A DNA stretch of 64,000 bases from Neorhodopirellula pilleata (GTDB lineage Bacteria > Planctomycetota > Planctomycetia > Pirellulales > Pirellulaceae): NCBI RefSeq assembly GCF_007859915.1, contig NZ_SJPM01000001.1, positions 485,502 through 549,501 on the forward strand. The letters run 5' to 3'. Position numbers and translations under genes: made by a program. Below are positions 38,033 to 47,089 of this stretch, piece by piece (position 1 is the first letter of the stretch; every line of letters starts with the position of its first letter). The notes beneath the pieces were generated by a model, which had not been told where the DNA came from, searched no databases, and saw only the letters and a program-made list of their open reading frames with translations.

Positions 38033-38247
38033 AGCGTCGCCTCCTTCGATCCAAGATCTTCTGTTTCCTCAATCACCGATTCATCGCAAGCCAACGTTGC
38101 ATCGGTCTCGTCATTTGGTTTCGCCAGCACCGAATCGAACTCCGGTTCACGCACCGGTTGTCGATGTTCGTCGCGCGACACCGTCCGGCACCGCGCGACG
38201 CCTTTGGCAAAGATGGCAGCGATCGCGCTGCGTCGTTGTTCACACAT
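38029..38247 (-). CDS. Small recombinase-cassette protein (72 aa)
   Basis: From ATG 38247 the protein begins MCEQRRSAIAAIFAKGVARC and has an acidic tail (DETDATLACDESVIEETEDL). The N-terminal RR-x2-IAAIFAKGVARCR resembles the core of the upstream neighbour, so the two may be diverged copies. A longer start at 38487 in the same frame is rejected because the added residues have no similarity and overlap the upstream gene. It overlaps the DUF2924 gene by four bases. Confidence 0.6.
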   Translation of the reverse strand: MCEQRRSAIAAIFAKGVARCRTVSRDEHRQPVREPEFDSVLAKPNDETDATLACDESVIEETEDLGSKEATL

Positions 38248-38509
38248 GTTCTGAATTCCCTGTGGAAGAAGAAGTACCGGACGCGTCGTCTCGACCAACC
38301 GAGACCGCGTCGTCCACAGAGAGCCCTGGATCCGAACGACGATCAAGCCGTTCGGGTAAAGAGTCCGTCGGAGTTCCAGAAACAGACGCCAGCCACGAAG
38401 CCCGCCACCGCAAAACCCCACGAGCCAACAACCCAGCGACCAACCGCCGCCGCTCCGACGAAGAAAGATCCGCCGTCCCACCACCATTCAATGCCTTACC
38501 CACACGCAA
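38240..38509 (-). CDS. Small recombinase-cassette protein (89 aa)
   Basis: The protein contains SSSERRRLVAGLLARGVLRW near residues 16-35, followed by a Ser/Thr/Asp-rich, probably disordered tail. Short proteins with an R-R-x2-(I/V)A-x-(I/L)-(L/F)A-x-G-(V/L) core accompany serine recombinases in other elements. It is the first gene of the five-gene cassette and overlaps the next gene by eight bases. The function is unknown. Confidence 0.6.
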   Translation of the reverse strand: MRVGKALNGGGTADLSSSERRRLVAGLLARGVLRWRASWLASVSGTPTDSLPERLDRRSDPGLSVDDAVSVGRDDASGTSSSTGNSEHV

Positions 38510-38810
38510 CCTTTTGAAAAATTCACGAAGCTACCGAGACAAACCAAATCGTCCCTCTCAGGTAACCTATGCCGTGTTTTCAAAACCCTGCACAAGCATC
38601 TTCAACAAAGCCACAGCATCCGTCCCGCTACCACCCCCAAGAGCGGCCCGGTCCATTATTCCGACGCCAGATCGCGGTTTGTAGTATTTAGTACGCAGTT
38701 CACAATCGGGGTTTTCTCACCCTCGCAGAGAATCAAGAAATGCCTTGACGCGAGTCGCTCGCCCACAACTTCTCTGGGACATAAAACGGTTCTCAGACCC
38801 GGAAGTAAAG
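38510..38810. other. Gene-free stretch upstream of the recombinase cassette
   Basis: No coding frame is convincing on either strand. It should hold the promoter for the minus-strand cassette and possibly a recombination site, but no motif could be assigned. The last 60 bases resemble in order and spacing the sequence between tRNA-fMet and its terminator at 1930-1990 (CAACTTCT, then AACGGTT, then the hairpin), weakly. Confidence 0.4.
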
Positions 38811-38846
38811 AAAAGGTCGGCATGATGTTCATGCCGGCCTTTTTTC
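38811..38846 (+). terminator. Strong hairpin terminator without an obvious upstream plus-strand gene
   Basis: A 12-bp stem AGGTCGGCATGA/TCATGCCGGCCT (one G-T pair) with a TGT loop is preceded by AAA and followed by a run of T. The architecture matches the tRNA terminator at 1978-2010. Since no plus-strand gene precedes it, it may end a small RNA or be a leftover of a lost tRNA unit, or it may act bidirectionally. Confidence 0.8.
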
Positions 38847-39193
38847 GTTTTTGCCCAGTAAATCGCGGTGTTTCGTGGTGTGGCAACCGCCGGCCGCGTT
38901 CTTCGTTTCTCTGGCCGGGCAGATAACCCGGCGTTGGCTGGGTTATGGGATCGGGGTGATTTGGCCCGATTTCTTGACTTCTTCGTTTCTCTACCACACC
39001 GGGTTAACGAACGTCCGACTCCCTGGGGTCGAACCGGATATGGAAAGGATTCACGCGGCAAAACGCTGGTTTTTCGAGCGATTCTCACGTGAGGGGGTGG
39101 CCGTTGGCTCGTTATGCGGCGGAGAAACAGAGAAATGCTGGGTAATGGGAATTTTCGAGATAGAGAGTACCTGCTGACTCGCTTCCGCATCGC
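38847..39193. other. Gene-free stretch after the terminator
   Basis: About 345 bases with GC-rich self-complementary words (AACCCGG...GGGTT, ATCGGG...CCCGAT) and TTCTTCGTTTCTCT-like repeats. No frame has a family match. Its texture is similar to the stretch at 2012-2347, which also follows a terminator. Confidence 0.4.
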
Positions 39194-39802
39194 TCAACGT
39201 TCGCGGCCGGCTGCTCGGAAATTGTTTGCTCCTTCGGCGGCCGCGTTACCTCCGCGTGGTCCACGTGGTGGACGTCCGGCTGCGTTGACGTCCCCGGCTT
39301 GGTTGTTTTGTCCGATGGCATTCTGTCCAAATGCGTTATGCCCCAAACCATTCTGTGCGTTCGCGGCATCGCCCGCTTGTCCCTGGTTGCCGCCGTTTCG
39401 GTTCTGCATCATCTGACGAAGAGCCGTGAGACCATTTTGCAGTTCAGCTTGCTCCAATCCGCCGCTGCCGTCTGCATCGAAATTGGCAATCATCATTTGA
39501 GCGAGTTGCTGGATGCTGGGCATGTTTTGATTCGCAGCATTTTGATTGGCAACGTCTTGGTTACCGAAATTTTGGTTGCCGAAATTCTGATTCGCGGCAT
39601 TTTGGTTTGCGAATTTTTGGTTCTAAAGATTTGCATTGTTTTGGTTCATGCCGGGAGGCGGGCCGTCCTGTCTGCCGCCTCCACCACCGCCGGGACCACC
39701 ACCCAGGCCACCTCGGCCACCGCCGCCGGGGCGTTGAGCCTCGACGGTCGGTGTGAATGTAAGCAGAGCGATGATCGTGCAGATTTGAAGAGTGGATTTC
39801 AT
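39194..39802 (-). pseudogene. Secreted EF-hand/NQ-repeat protein interrupted by one in-frame TAG
   Basis: From ATG 39802 the frame gives a signal peptide (MKSTLQICTIIALLTFTPT...), a Gly-rich segment, then GMNQNNANL and a TAG at 39623-39625. The same frame continues NQKFANQNAANQNFGNQ, then an EF-hand loop DADGSGGLEQAEL near the middle, and ends AAGRER. A CAG-to-TAG change in an NQ-type repeat explains the stop exactly. It is probably a decayed calcium-binding exoprotein; paralogues are intact at 48030-48590 and 61331-62140. Confidence 0.72.
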
Positions 39803-39832
39803 GGCTTGGGTTCCTTGAAAGAAGTTTCGATG

Positions 39833-39891
39833 TTAGCGGAAGGGCGCGCGCCCTCCGGTGACGCACCGGGCGGCTTGCGACGCACCGCTAG
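39833..39891. repeat. REP-like palindrome at the end of the haloperoxidase gene
   Basis: TTAGCGGAAGGGCGCGCGCCC ends are mirrored by ...GCACCGCTAG, forming an imperfect palindrome whose outer arms are TAGCGG/CCGCTA. The haloperoxidase stop codon lies inside it. It is a diverged copy of the element at 41764-41825. Confidence 0.6.
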
Positions 39892-41663
39892 AAAAGGAAT
39901 CGCTCATCGGCGAACGCTGAATCGACGGATGCAAACCGGTCGTTACTTCCGCGGCTGTTGTTATTGTTTCGCCCGCGGTCATCGTTTTGGTTTCGCTGAC
40001 GATCATTTTCCGTTCGCGTCGTGTCATCCGTCGCGGCGACAGCGAAGTCCGAAGCGACACTGGCAGCAATCGCTGCACCAACTTCTTGCCCGACGGTGTC
40101 ATCGAAGTCGAAGTGAATGCCGAGGTACACTCGACTGCGACCGTTCTCGGCCATCGCTTCACTGAAGGAATCGAACGAGCGTGTCGCGTCGTCGAGCTCG
40201 ATTCCGTATGCCTCTTGCAGTTCCGGATTGTCGAGCAACCCTTTCAGTTCCTCCGAGGCCAATTCAAACGAGATGTCATCGGTTCCGTAGAACTCTTGCA
40301 GCGTTCCGAACAGGGCTCCGCCGAACGTCGCGTGACCGGAGATGTACGTCGGGAACTGCGGCGTGAAGCCCGTCAGGTCTTCGCCATTGGGTGCTCCCAG
40401 TGCGACCCAGTCGGCGTCGCCTTCGGTCGCGTCGTTGCCGTCGATGTCACCCGAATGAATCGCGGTGACCGGCCGCCAGAAGTCTTCGCCGAACTTGGTG
40501 TCCCAAGCAACAATGGCAGCGTCGGCCATTGCGACGGAGGCTTGTGCAAACAACGCCGCGTTCTCTTCCAACGAGTTGCCCTGCTGCTCGGCGATCTGTA
40601 TCAGCACGTCGTTAAACAGTGCGATCGGTGTCCCCAGCCCTTCGCGGTCATACGCCCAGAACAGGCCCGCTTCGGTTTGATCAGCGGTACGAGTCTCGCT
40701 ATCAACCGAGCCCAGTTCGAGCACCTCGTTGTACGACTCGGCGTATTGTTCGCTGGTCAATTCTGGTGTGGTCTCGGGCGAAAATTCATCGACGGAGTTG
40801 ATCGCAAATAGGTCGACGTCACCCCACGCTGGCCCCCAAGCGGGAACGTCCGGGTTAAGTGGGTCGGGTTGGAAGGTTCCCAACTCGTCGCTGTATTCGT
40901 ACTCGCCCATCACGTCGAAACCATCGTTGGCACGAATGGCAAGGATCGTGTTTCCAATATCACTTCCGAGCGTCATGCTGGCATCAGTGACTCGGTCGGA
41001 CGCGGTGCCTGAAATGCTCTGGGCGCGAAACGCATCGAGCGTGGCTTGCTGTTCAGGGTAGAGACCACTCAGCACGGTGTAGGCGGCTTCGGACGCGGCG
41101 ATCTCTGCGGACAACTCAACGTTGCCGCTCAGATCAATTGGATAATCGTAGAAAGTATTCGCGTCGGTTCCGTCGGTCGCGATGCCAACGGCGTCATAGA
41201 TCGCAAGGTTCAGGATTGCCTGCGAACGCGACGCGTAACCAGGATTCTGTTGAAAGGATTCGGCGTCCGCCAAGACTTCGCCAAACAACTCGTTCCACGC
41301 CAGCACCACGTCGGAGCTTTCGGCAGAAACGTCATCATTGTCGATGGTCTCGTCGGTGTTTTGATCTTCCGTTTCGTCCGTTGGCTGATCGACCGGGTTG
41401 TCGATTCCCGGATCGCGATTACCCAGGTTCCCGCGATCGCGATTGAGTCGGTTGATGACCATCAACGCGTCGAGGGCCGTGATATGTCCGCCTTCGTTGA
41501 CATCCTCGGGCATCGCCTCGTTGTGGAAGATGTTCGCCGCCAGCAATTGACGGGTTTCCAAGTTCTCGGCCTGCGGTCGCCGACGCAGGGACTTCCGTTT
41601 GTTGAATTCTTTCCGGCGTGATGAAGTTTGGCGTGCGATCCAGCGATTCCAAAAGCGGGCCAT
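39888..41663 (-). CDS. Secreted vanadium-haloperoxidase-like protein with dockerin repeat
   Basis: A 591-residue protein. The basic N-terminus leads into the LEPR-XLL-type motif ENLETRQLLAAN (residues ~33-44), then a dockerin-like loop DVNEGGHITALDALMVINRL. The rest (~120-570) is the PAP2/vanadium haloperoxidase fold: RSQAILNLAIYDAVG, the segment EDFWRPVTAIHSGD, the His in FPTYISGHATFGGA and RVYLGIHFDFDDT. These supply the Arg/His groups that bind vanadate in the family; whether it uses vanadate as a halide peroxidase or is a phosphatase cannot be read. Its minus-strand start faces the CotH protein end across 194 bases. Confidence 0.88.
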   Translation of the reverse strand: MARFWNRWIARQTSSRRKEFNKRKSLRRRPQAENLETRQLLAANIFHNEAMPEDVNEGGHITALDALMVINRLNRDRGNLGNRDPGIDNPVDQPTDETEDQNTDETIDNDDVSAESSDVVLAWNELFGEVLADAESFQQNPGYASRSQAILNLAIYDAVGIATDGTDANTFYDYPIDLSGNVELSAEIAASEAAYTVLSGLYPEQQATLDAFRAQSISGTASDRVTDASMTLGSDIGNTILAIRANDGFDVMGEYEYSDELGTFQPDPLNPDVPAWGPAWGDVDLFAINSVDEFSPETTPELTSEQYAESYNEVLELGSVDSETRTADQTEAGLFWAYDREGLGTPIALFNDVLIQIAEQQGNSLEENAALFAQASVAMADAAIVAWDTKFGEDFWRPVTAIHSGDIDGNDATEGDADWVALGAPNGEDLTGFTPQFPTYISGHATFGGALFGTLQEFYGTDDISFELASEELKGLLDNPELQEAYGIELDDATRSFDSFSEAMAENGRSRVYLGIHFDFDDTVGQEVGAAIAASVASDFAVAATDDTTRTENDRQRNQNDDRGRNNNNSRGSNDRFASVDSAFADERFLF

Positions 41664-41763
41664 GGTTTCACCTGTGCGATGTTCGAGAAGAGAGGAGTGG
41701 TGGCTTACTCTTCAAGGACGATCAGCAGCCGCTATTGTCACGCAAGGGTATGGAAAACGTTGC

Positions 41764-41825
41764 TAGCGGAACGGCGCGAGCCGTCCGGTATCGCGGCACC
41801 AGACGGCTCACGCCGTACCGCTACG
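41764..41825. repeat. REP-like palindrome between two exoprotein genes
   Basis: CTAGCGGAACGGCGCGAGCC is mirrored by GGCTCACGCCGTACCGCTA with an inner CCGGT/ACCAG region. The arms pair over about 20 bases with few mismatches. A related copy lies at 39833-39891. Confidence 0.75.
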
Positions 41826-41857
41826 TTGCAATTCGATGCCGAGCTTGCGGACGACGC

Positions 41858-44800
41858 CTATCCAAACACTCGGTGGAAATCGCAAGCAAGCAGTTCGAGG
41901 TCGTTCTCCGAGACGATGGGTTCGCCTTCCTCGGCCAGTTCGGCGACCGCGATGGATCGCGATCGAAACGACATTGTCGGGACTGTTGTTGGGGTACCAA
42001 CCAGCCGACTTCCGGCGACGCTCAGGTCCACAATGGGCTCATCGTTAACTTCCGTCGTCGTCGTTTGCAACGAACTTGTTACGGCAAGAGGCTGCGCCGT
42101 TGGCAAAGGGACCAACTCGCCCTCGCTCGGCACACTGTTTTGACGATTCAGTTCGTTGATCACCAACAAAGCATCCAGGGCCGTCGTTTGTCCGTCTTGA
42201 TTGACGTCGTACATCGCCGCGGTTGGCAACATCTCTCCCTCGGCGACTTGTTCGCGATTGAGCTGATTGATCACAACCAATGCGTCCAAGGCCGTCGTGC
42301 GGCTATCGCCGTTCGTATCGGTCGGTTGCAGAAAATTGGTCGGAACCGATGGAGTGAACGCGTCCGTGCCCGCGGTCGATCGCACCGTGTAGATGCGATT
42401 CTCTGAATGAGGCTCGAACACGATCGCGTACATCTGGCCCGCCGTCACGGTCGCCGTCATCACGCCCTGTGAATAGCCTCCGACCTCGGCAACTTCTTGA
42501 TTAAGCATACGGATCGTTTGCCCGACACTTGCGGTGCCGATAGGAACCACCGAGATGTCCGCATCTGCGACGGCCCGGAAAATGATCGCGGTGGGAATGC
42601 TATCGCCGGGGATGACATGGGGGCGAACGACGAAGTCGGGTGTATAGATTCGTGTTGGCGGATTCGACGTGTCAGCGTCCTGGGTGACGACCTCGACTGC
42701 AACATCAGCGAGGGTGGCGTAGGCGGGATCGCTGCTGGTGGCGGCGAACGAAACTACCGTAGTTTGGCTCCCGTCAATCAGTCCGTCGTTGGAACTGCTG
42801 AGGGTCACCGTCTGGGCTGAGTTCCAGTTTTCTGTAGTGAACGTCAGCTGCCCCGGCGAAACGCTCGCTTCAGCCGTATCGGCACTGGTAATCGTGATGG
42901 CCACATCGGCCGTCGGTTGGCTGGAAAGCGACAAGCTGATCGTATCGGACAGTCCAGATTCGCTGACCACCGTTGAATTGCCGGATTGCATCACGACGAT
43001 CCCTGGCGTTACCGCCGCGCTAACCGTGATGGTCGCCGTGTCGACGCTGGTTGCTCCGGCGTTGTCAGAAACTTGTAAGCCAACAGTGAACGTGCCTGTC
43101 GTTGTAGCCGAGAAGCTTGTCGCCACACCGGTTGCGTCATCGAACTGCCCGTCGTTGTCCAGGTCCCAAGCGTAGGTCGCAATCGTGCCATCGGTGTCGA
43201 TTGAAGCTGAACCGCTGAGCGAGACCGTCTCGCCGACGGTACCTGAATAAGGGCCGCCCGCGTCAGCCGTAGGAGCGACGTTCGCAATTGCGTTGACCGT
43301 GATCGTTGCGGTGTCGGTGCTGGTGGCTCCATCGTCGTCGGTGACTTGCAATCCGACGGTGAATGCGCCCGCGACTACTGCGCCAAACGTGGCGGTTTCT
43401 CCAGTGGCGTCATCGTATTGGCCGTCGTTATCGAGGTCCCAGGTGTAGGCGGTGATCGTGCCATCGGAGTCAGTTGACGTTCCGCCGCTGAGCGAGATCG
43501 TCTCGCCAACAGTGCCCGTGTAAGGACCACCGGCTTCCGCGATGGGTGCAACGTTTTCAATGACTTCGTTGGTGTTCGCAGCACCGGGAGTAGCCGCCGA
43601 CAACACAGTCAACGTCGACGATCCGTTCGGGAAACGCCCATAGGAAACGTCCGTCGTTTGTTCGCCAAAGGTGACCGAGTCGACCAAAGTCGTACCATCG
43701 GTGTGATAGAGCAGCACGCTTTCGCCACCGGCGGACAACCTGAACGAGGCGTGGTTGTCACCTTGATCGGTATCGTCATCAGCCCAGATGAGCAGGTAAC
43801 CGCCAGCGTCGATGGTCGATCCGGTTGGGAACTGCCACTGTGTCGGATCCTCGGCGTCATCGGTGAGGTAGAACCCGCTGAGATCAAGCGAGGTCACACC
43901 CGGATTGTACAACTCAATCCAGTCTTCAAACGCTCCGGCTTCATCGGGGTCTTCAATCGTCGCGTCATTATCGGCCATGATCTCGTTGATAAGGACCACG
44001 GACGATTCTTCAGTGACAGTAATCGTCGCCGCATCGGTGCTGTTAGCACCCTGGTCATCGGTGACTTGCAAACCGACCGTGAAAGTGCCTGGCGTCGTTG
44101 CATCGAGCGAGGCTGTTTCGCCGGTAGCATCATCGTACTGACCGTCGTTGTCCAAATCCCATGCGTAGGATGCGATCGTGCCGTCGCTATCGGTCGAAGT
44201 CGCGCCGCTCAGCGAGATCGTATCGCCGACCGCTCCCGAGTATGGTCCGCCGGCTTCCGCGACGGGAGCAACGTTTTCAACGAGGTCGTTGGTGTTCGCA
44301 GCACCAGGTGTTGCGGCCGACAACACGGTCAAGGTCGATGATCCGTCGGGGAATCGACCGTAAGATACATCTGTTGTTTGTTCGCCAAAAGTGACCGAAT
44401 CAACCAAGGTCGTACCGTCGGTGTTATAGAGCAACACGCTTTCACCACCAGCGGACAATCGGAATGCGGCGTGATCGTCGCCTTGGTCGGTATCGCCATC
44501 AGCCCAGATGAGCAGGTAACCGCCAGCGTCGATGGTTGATCCACTCGGGAATCGCCACTGCGTCGGATCTTCGGCGTCATCGGAAAGGTAGAAACCGCTC
44601 AGATCAACCGAAGTCGTGCCTGGATTGTACAACTCGATCCAGTCTTCAAATGCCCCTGCTTCATCGGGATCTTCGATCGTGGCATCGTTGTCGGCCATGA
44701 TCTCATTGATGTAGACCTCCACCGATTCGGGCTCCAGATCATACTGCGAAAGAGCAGACGCCAAGAAGGTCGACCGATCCTCGATGAAGCTGGTCAGTCC

Positions 44801-46885
44801 ATAGATGGTCCTTCTGCCGTCACTAACGTCATTCGTCAGGTTTTGCTCGAACTGTGCCGCCGTGTATTGCTTGTTCGGGTCCGCAGTCACGTCGTCGCGA
44901 ATCAAGTTGGCCAGTTCGTTGATTCGAGCGGTGGCTGACGTGACGTCAAATCCATCTTCCAACATCTGCGCCAAGTCGCGAAGATAGTCGGTGCTGTACT
45001 GATCGACCGCCCAGAGGCTTTCTGCCAGTGGGCGTGATTCGTCTTCGACCGGAGTTCCGGGCGGCCCCATGGCCGTTCCCGTCGGCAACCAAAACGGATC
45101 AATTTCGACAGGATCTTGTCCTCGATCGACAAACTGGGTGAACGTGCCGAACGATTCGTTGACGTCCCAAAAGATATGAGTGAACTGCCCCGTGTCGTCA
45201 CGGTCATACACGTAGTAATTGTGGGCTGCGCCGATGTAAGAATCCAGGTTCACGAATAGGTTGTTCAGCGCCAGCGAGGTTAGCGTGCTGTCGACATCCA
45301 ACAACGGTTCGATTGCATCCGCCAATTCACCCGATGGAGTGTTGTTGAGCACATCAATGAACTCGATCAACTGTGAGTAATCGTTCGCGGCTTCATTTGT
45401 TTTCAGGTCGTAGAAGTCTTCATAGTCGGCTTGATCCGTTCCGAGGTATGTCAAGTCCGAACCAAAGTCGGCTCGAGGATCCTCCAGCACGGCGTCGTCA
45501 GACGCGGTTCCCTTGTAAAGATTGCCGTCTTCTTCGTCGCCAAATCGGCTTTGCGTGAACGTCGAGTCGATTTGTTCGACCGCCGTGTACAGCCCATAAA
45601 ATTCGCCGTTGATCGTGACGCGTGTGAAAACGGCACGACCAACGCCTTCAACAAAGTTTGATGCGTAATCGTAAAACAGCTTTTCCCGCAGCATCGTCGG
45701 GTCGTTGAAGTTGTTGTTCAGGTTCAGCTTCTTCAAGCCCAAGAACGTCAAATCTTCAAACTCGTTGAAATCAATCTTGATCGACTTCTTGACGCCGGTT
45801 CCGCTAAACGATGAATTTCCTTTGAAGCGAACGCCCACTCCGTCGATTGCAATCCCGTCAGCAACAAAATCAGCCACGAAATAGGGGTCGTCTACGTCCG
45901 TGTCGTGCGAGGTGAAAAGCGTGTTGTACCAATCGTCATCCTCAAACGTGATCGACACCTCGTGCACATAGGTGTCGTCAAAGAACGCGGCCGCTTCATC
46001 GTCGATCGTGACGGCATCCCACGGCGAACCGTCGTCCCCTACCGCCGAAATTTTGATCGTGCCCGTGTCCACGCTGGTCGCTCCGTCATCGTCGGTGACT
46101 TGCAAACCGACGACGAACGTTCCCACCGTTGTCGATGAGAAGCTGGCTGCTTCGCCAGTCGCATCATCATATTCACCATCGTGATCCAAGTCCCAAGCGT
46201 AGGTTGCGATGCTTCCGTCGTCGTCTTCAGAGCCCGAAGCACTCAGCGAGATGGTATCCGCCGTCGTGCCGAAGTAGGGACCGCCCGCATTGGCGGTCGG
46301 CGCTAGGTTCGCTTCGCCGACGACCGAGTTGGCTGCCCCAGGCGTCGGCGTCGTCAGTACGCTGAGCGTATCGCTGCCGTCGGGCGAACGACCGTAGGCG
46401 ACATCGGTCACCTGTGCACCGAACTCGATCGAGTCGACCAAGGTCGTTCCGTCGGCGTCGAAAAGAGCAACCGTCTCGCCGCCCGATGACAACTTGAACG
46501 ACGCATGGTTATCACCTTGATCGAGATCGTCATCGGCCCAAATCAAGAAGTAGTCCCCTGCGGCGATGGTCGAACCGGCAGGAAATTGCCACTGCGTCGG
46601 CGCATCCACATCGTCGGTCAGGTACATACCCCCAAGATCAACCGCCTCGGTGCCAGCGTTGTAGATCTCGATCCAATCGTCAAACTCACCGGCTTCATCG
46701 GAGACTACAGAGTCGTTGTCGGCCATGATCTCGTTGAGGCAGATGTCCGCCGCAAGCAATTGGCGAGTTTCCAATGCCTCCGCCCGCAGGGGACGTGACC
46801 GCCGCCGACGGCGTGGTGTATTTCGTTCGTTTGTGCGTTGAAGGCGTCTGATGGTGCGGCTGAGAAAATCTTGGCGTTGTGACAT
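41858..46885 (-). CDS. Giant exoprotein: lamin-tail, CotH-kinase, PKD and dockerin modules
   Basis: A 1675-residue protein. After a basic N-terminus and the motif EALETRQLLAAD (~38-49) come lamin-tail domain 1 (ICLNEIMADNDSVVSDEAGE, ~50-170), a PKD-type domain (~195-285; TISLSASGSEDDDGSIATYA), a CotH-kinase-like region (~300-700; GVGVRFKGNSSFSGTGVKKS, HIFWDVNESFGTF), lamin-tail 2 and 3 (INEIMADNDATIEDPDEAGA twice) each followed by PKD domains, a Calx-beta-like region, and a C-terminal pair of dockerin-type repeats (DTNGDSRTTALDALVVINQL and DVNQDGQTTALDALLVINEL). CotH proteins phosphorylate proteins in spore coats; the planctomycete role is unknown. Lamin-tail and PKD modules suggest surface adhesion. 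Confidence 0.88.
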   Translation of the reverse strand: MSQRQDFLSRTIRRLQRTNERNTPRRRRRSRPLRAEALETRQLLAADICLNEIMADNDSVVSDEAGEFDDWIEIYNAGTEAVDLGGMYLTDDVDAPTQWQFPAGSTIAAGDYFLIWADDDLDQGDNHASFKLSSGGETVALFDADGTTLVDSIEFGAQVTDVAYGRSPDGSDTLSVLTTPTPGAANSVVGEANLAPTANAGGPYFGTTADTISLSASGSEDDDGSIATYAWDLDHDGEYDDATGEAASFSSTTVGTFVVGLQVTDDDGATSVDTGTIKISAVGDDGSPWDAVTIDDEAAAFFDDTYVHEVSITFEDDDWYNTLFTSHDTDVDDPYFVADFVADGIAIDGVGVRFKGNSSFSGTGVKKSIKIDFNEFEDLTFLGLKKLNLNNNFNDPTMLREKLFYDYASNFVEGVGRAVFTRVTINGEFYGLYTAVEQIDSTFTQSRFGDEEDGNLYKGTASDDAVLEDPRADFGSDLTYLGTDQADYEDFYDLKTNEAANDYSQLIEFIDVLNNTPSGELADAIEPLLDVDSTLTSLALNNLFVNLDSYIGAAHNYYVYDRDDTGQFTHIFWDVNESFGTFTQFVDRGQDPVEIDPFWLPTGTAMGPPGTPVEDESRPLAESLWAVDQYSTDYLRDLAQMLEDGFDVTSATARINELANLIRDDVTADPNKQYTAAQFEQNLTNDVSDGRRTIYGLTSFIEDRSTFLASALSQYDLEPESVEVYINEIMADNDATIEDPDEAGAFEDWIELYNPGTTSVDLSGFYLSDDAEDPTQWRFPSGSTIDAGGYLLIWADGDTDQGDDHAAFRLSAGGESVLLYNTDGTTLVDSVTFGEQTTDVSYGRFPDGSSTLTVLSAATPGAANTNDLVENVAPVAEAGGPYSGAVGDTISLSGATSTDSDGTIASYAWDLDNDGQYDDATGETASLDATTPGTFTVGLQVTDDQGANSTDAATITVTEESSVVLINEIMADNDATIEDPDEAGAFEDWIELYNPGVTSLDLSGFYLTDDAEDPTQWQFPTGSTIDAGGYLLIWADDDTDQGDNHASFRLSAGGESVLLYHTDGTTLVDSVTFGEQTTDVSYGRFPNGSSTLTVLSAATPGAANTNEVIENVAPIAEAGGPYTGTVGETISLSGGTSTDSDGTITAYTWDLDNDGQYDDATGETATFGAVVAGAFTVGLQVTDDDGATSTDTATITVNAIANVAPTADAGGPYSGTVGETVSLSGSASIDTDGTIATYAWDLDNDGQFDDATGVATSFSATTTGTFTVGLQVSDNAGATSVDTATITVSAAVTPGIVVMQSGNSTVVSESGLSDTISLSLSSQPTADVAITITSADTAEASVSPGQLTFTTENWNSAQTVTLSSSNDGLIDGSQTTVVSFAATSSDPAYATLADVAVEVVTQDADTSNPPTRIYTPDFVVRPHVIPGDSIPTAIIFRAVADADISVVPIGTASVGQTIRMLNQEVAEVGGYSQGVMTATVTAGQMYAIVFEPHSENRIYTVRSTAGTDAFTPSVPTNFLQPTDTNGDSRTTALDALVVINQLNREQVAEGEMLPTAAMYDVNQDGQTTALDALLVINELNRQNSVPSEGELVPLPTAQPLAVTSSLQTTTTEVNDEPIVDLSVAGSRLVGTPTTVPTMSFRSRSIAVAELAEEGEPIVSENDLELLACDFHRVFG
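43470..44715 (-). repeat. Tandem ~720-bp duplication inside the giant exoprotein gene
   Basis: Sequence around 43470-43995 recurs at 44190-44715 with a constant offset of ~720 bases and high identity, for example the shared stretch GTTGGTGTTCGCAGCACC and the lamin-tail codons. The unit encodes one lamin-tail plus one PKD domain. It is a recent in-frame internal duplication. Confidence 0.75.
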
Positions 46886-47089
46886 GGTGGCAATGGTCTC
46901 AATTCAATGGTCGAAAAGCCCACTTCATCCCTTCGTGGGATATACCGAGACGTGGGACCGAGGATTTGTCGGCAGAGGTCAATGCGCCATTGAGTCGAGC
47001 GTAGTGCCAACAAAATTTTCAAATTGCCAACGCCTTCGGAGTTCTGTTGAACGGACCGAAGCGATCGGTAACTCACTTGCGGCTTTCCA

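Noticed and set aside
38248..38487. Longer start for the 72-residue cassette protein
   Set aside because: The extra 80 residues overlap the upstream cassette gene almost completely and have no similarity to family members.
33214..39625. Selenocysteine or stop-codon reassignment as explanation for the lone TGA and TAG
   Set aside because: Two different stop codons are involved, neither gene is a known selenoprotein, no SECIS-like hairpin is evident after the TGA, and normal genes in the window end in TGA and TAG.
43470..44715. CRISPR-like repetition
   Set aside because: The repeats are long, coding and in tandem with no spacer pattern; no CRISPR array or cas gene is in the window.
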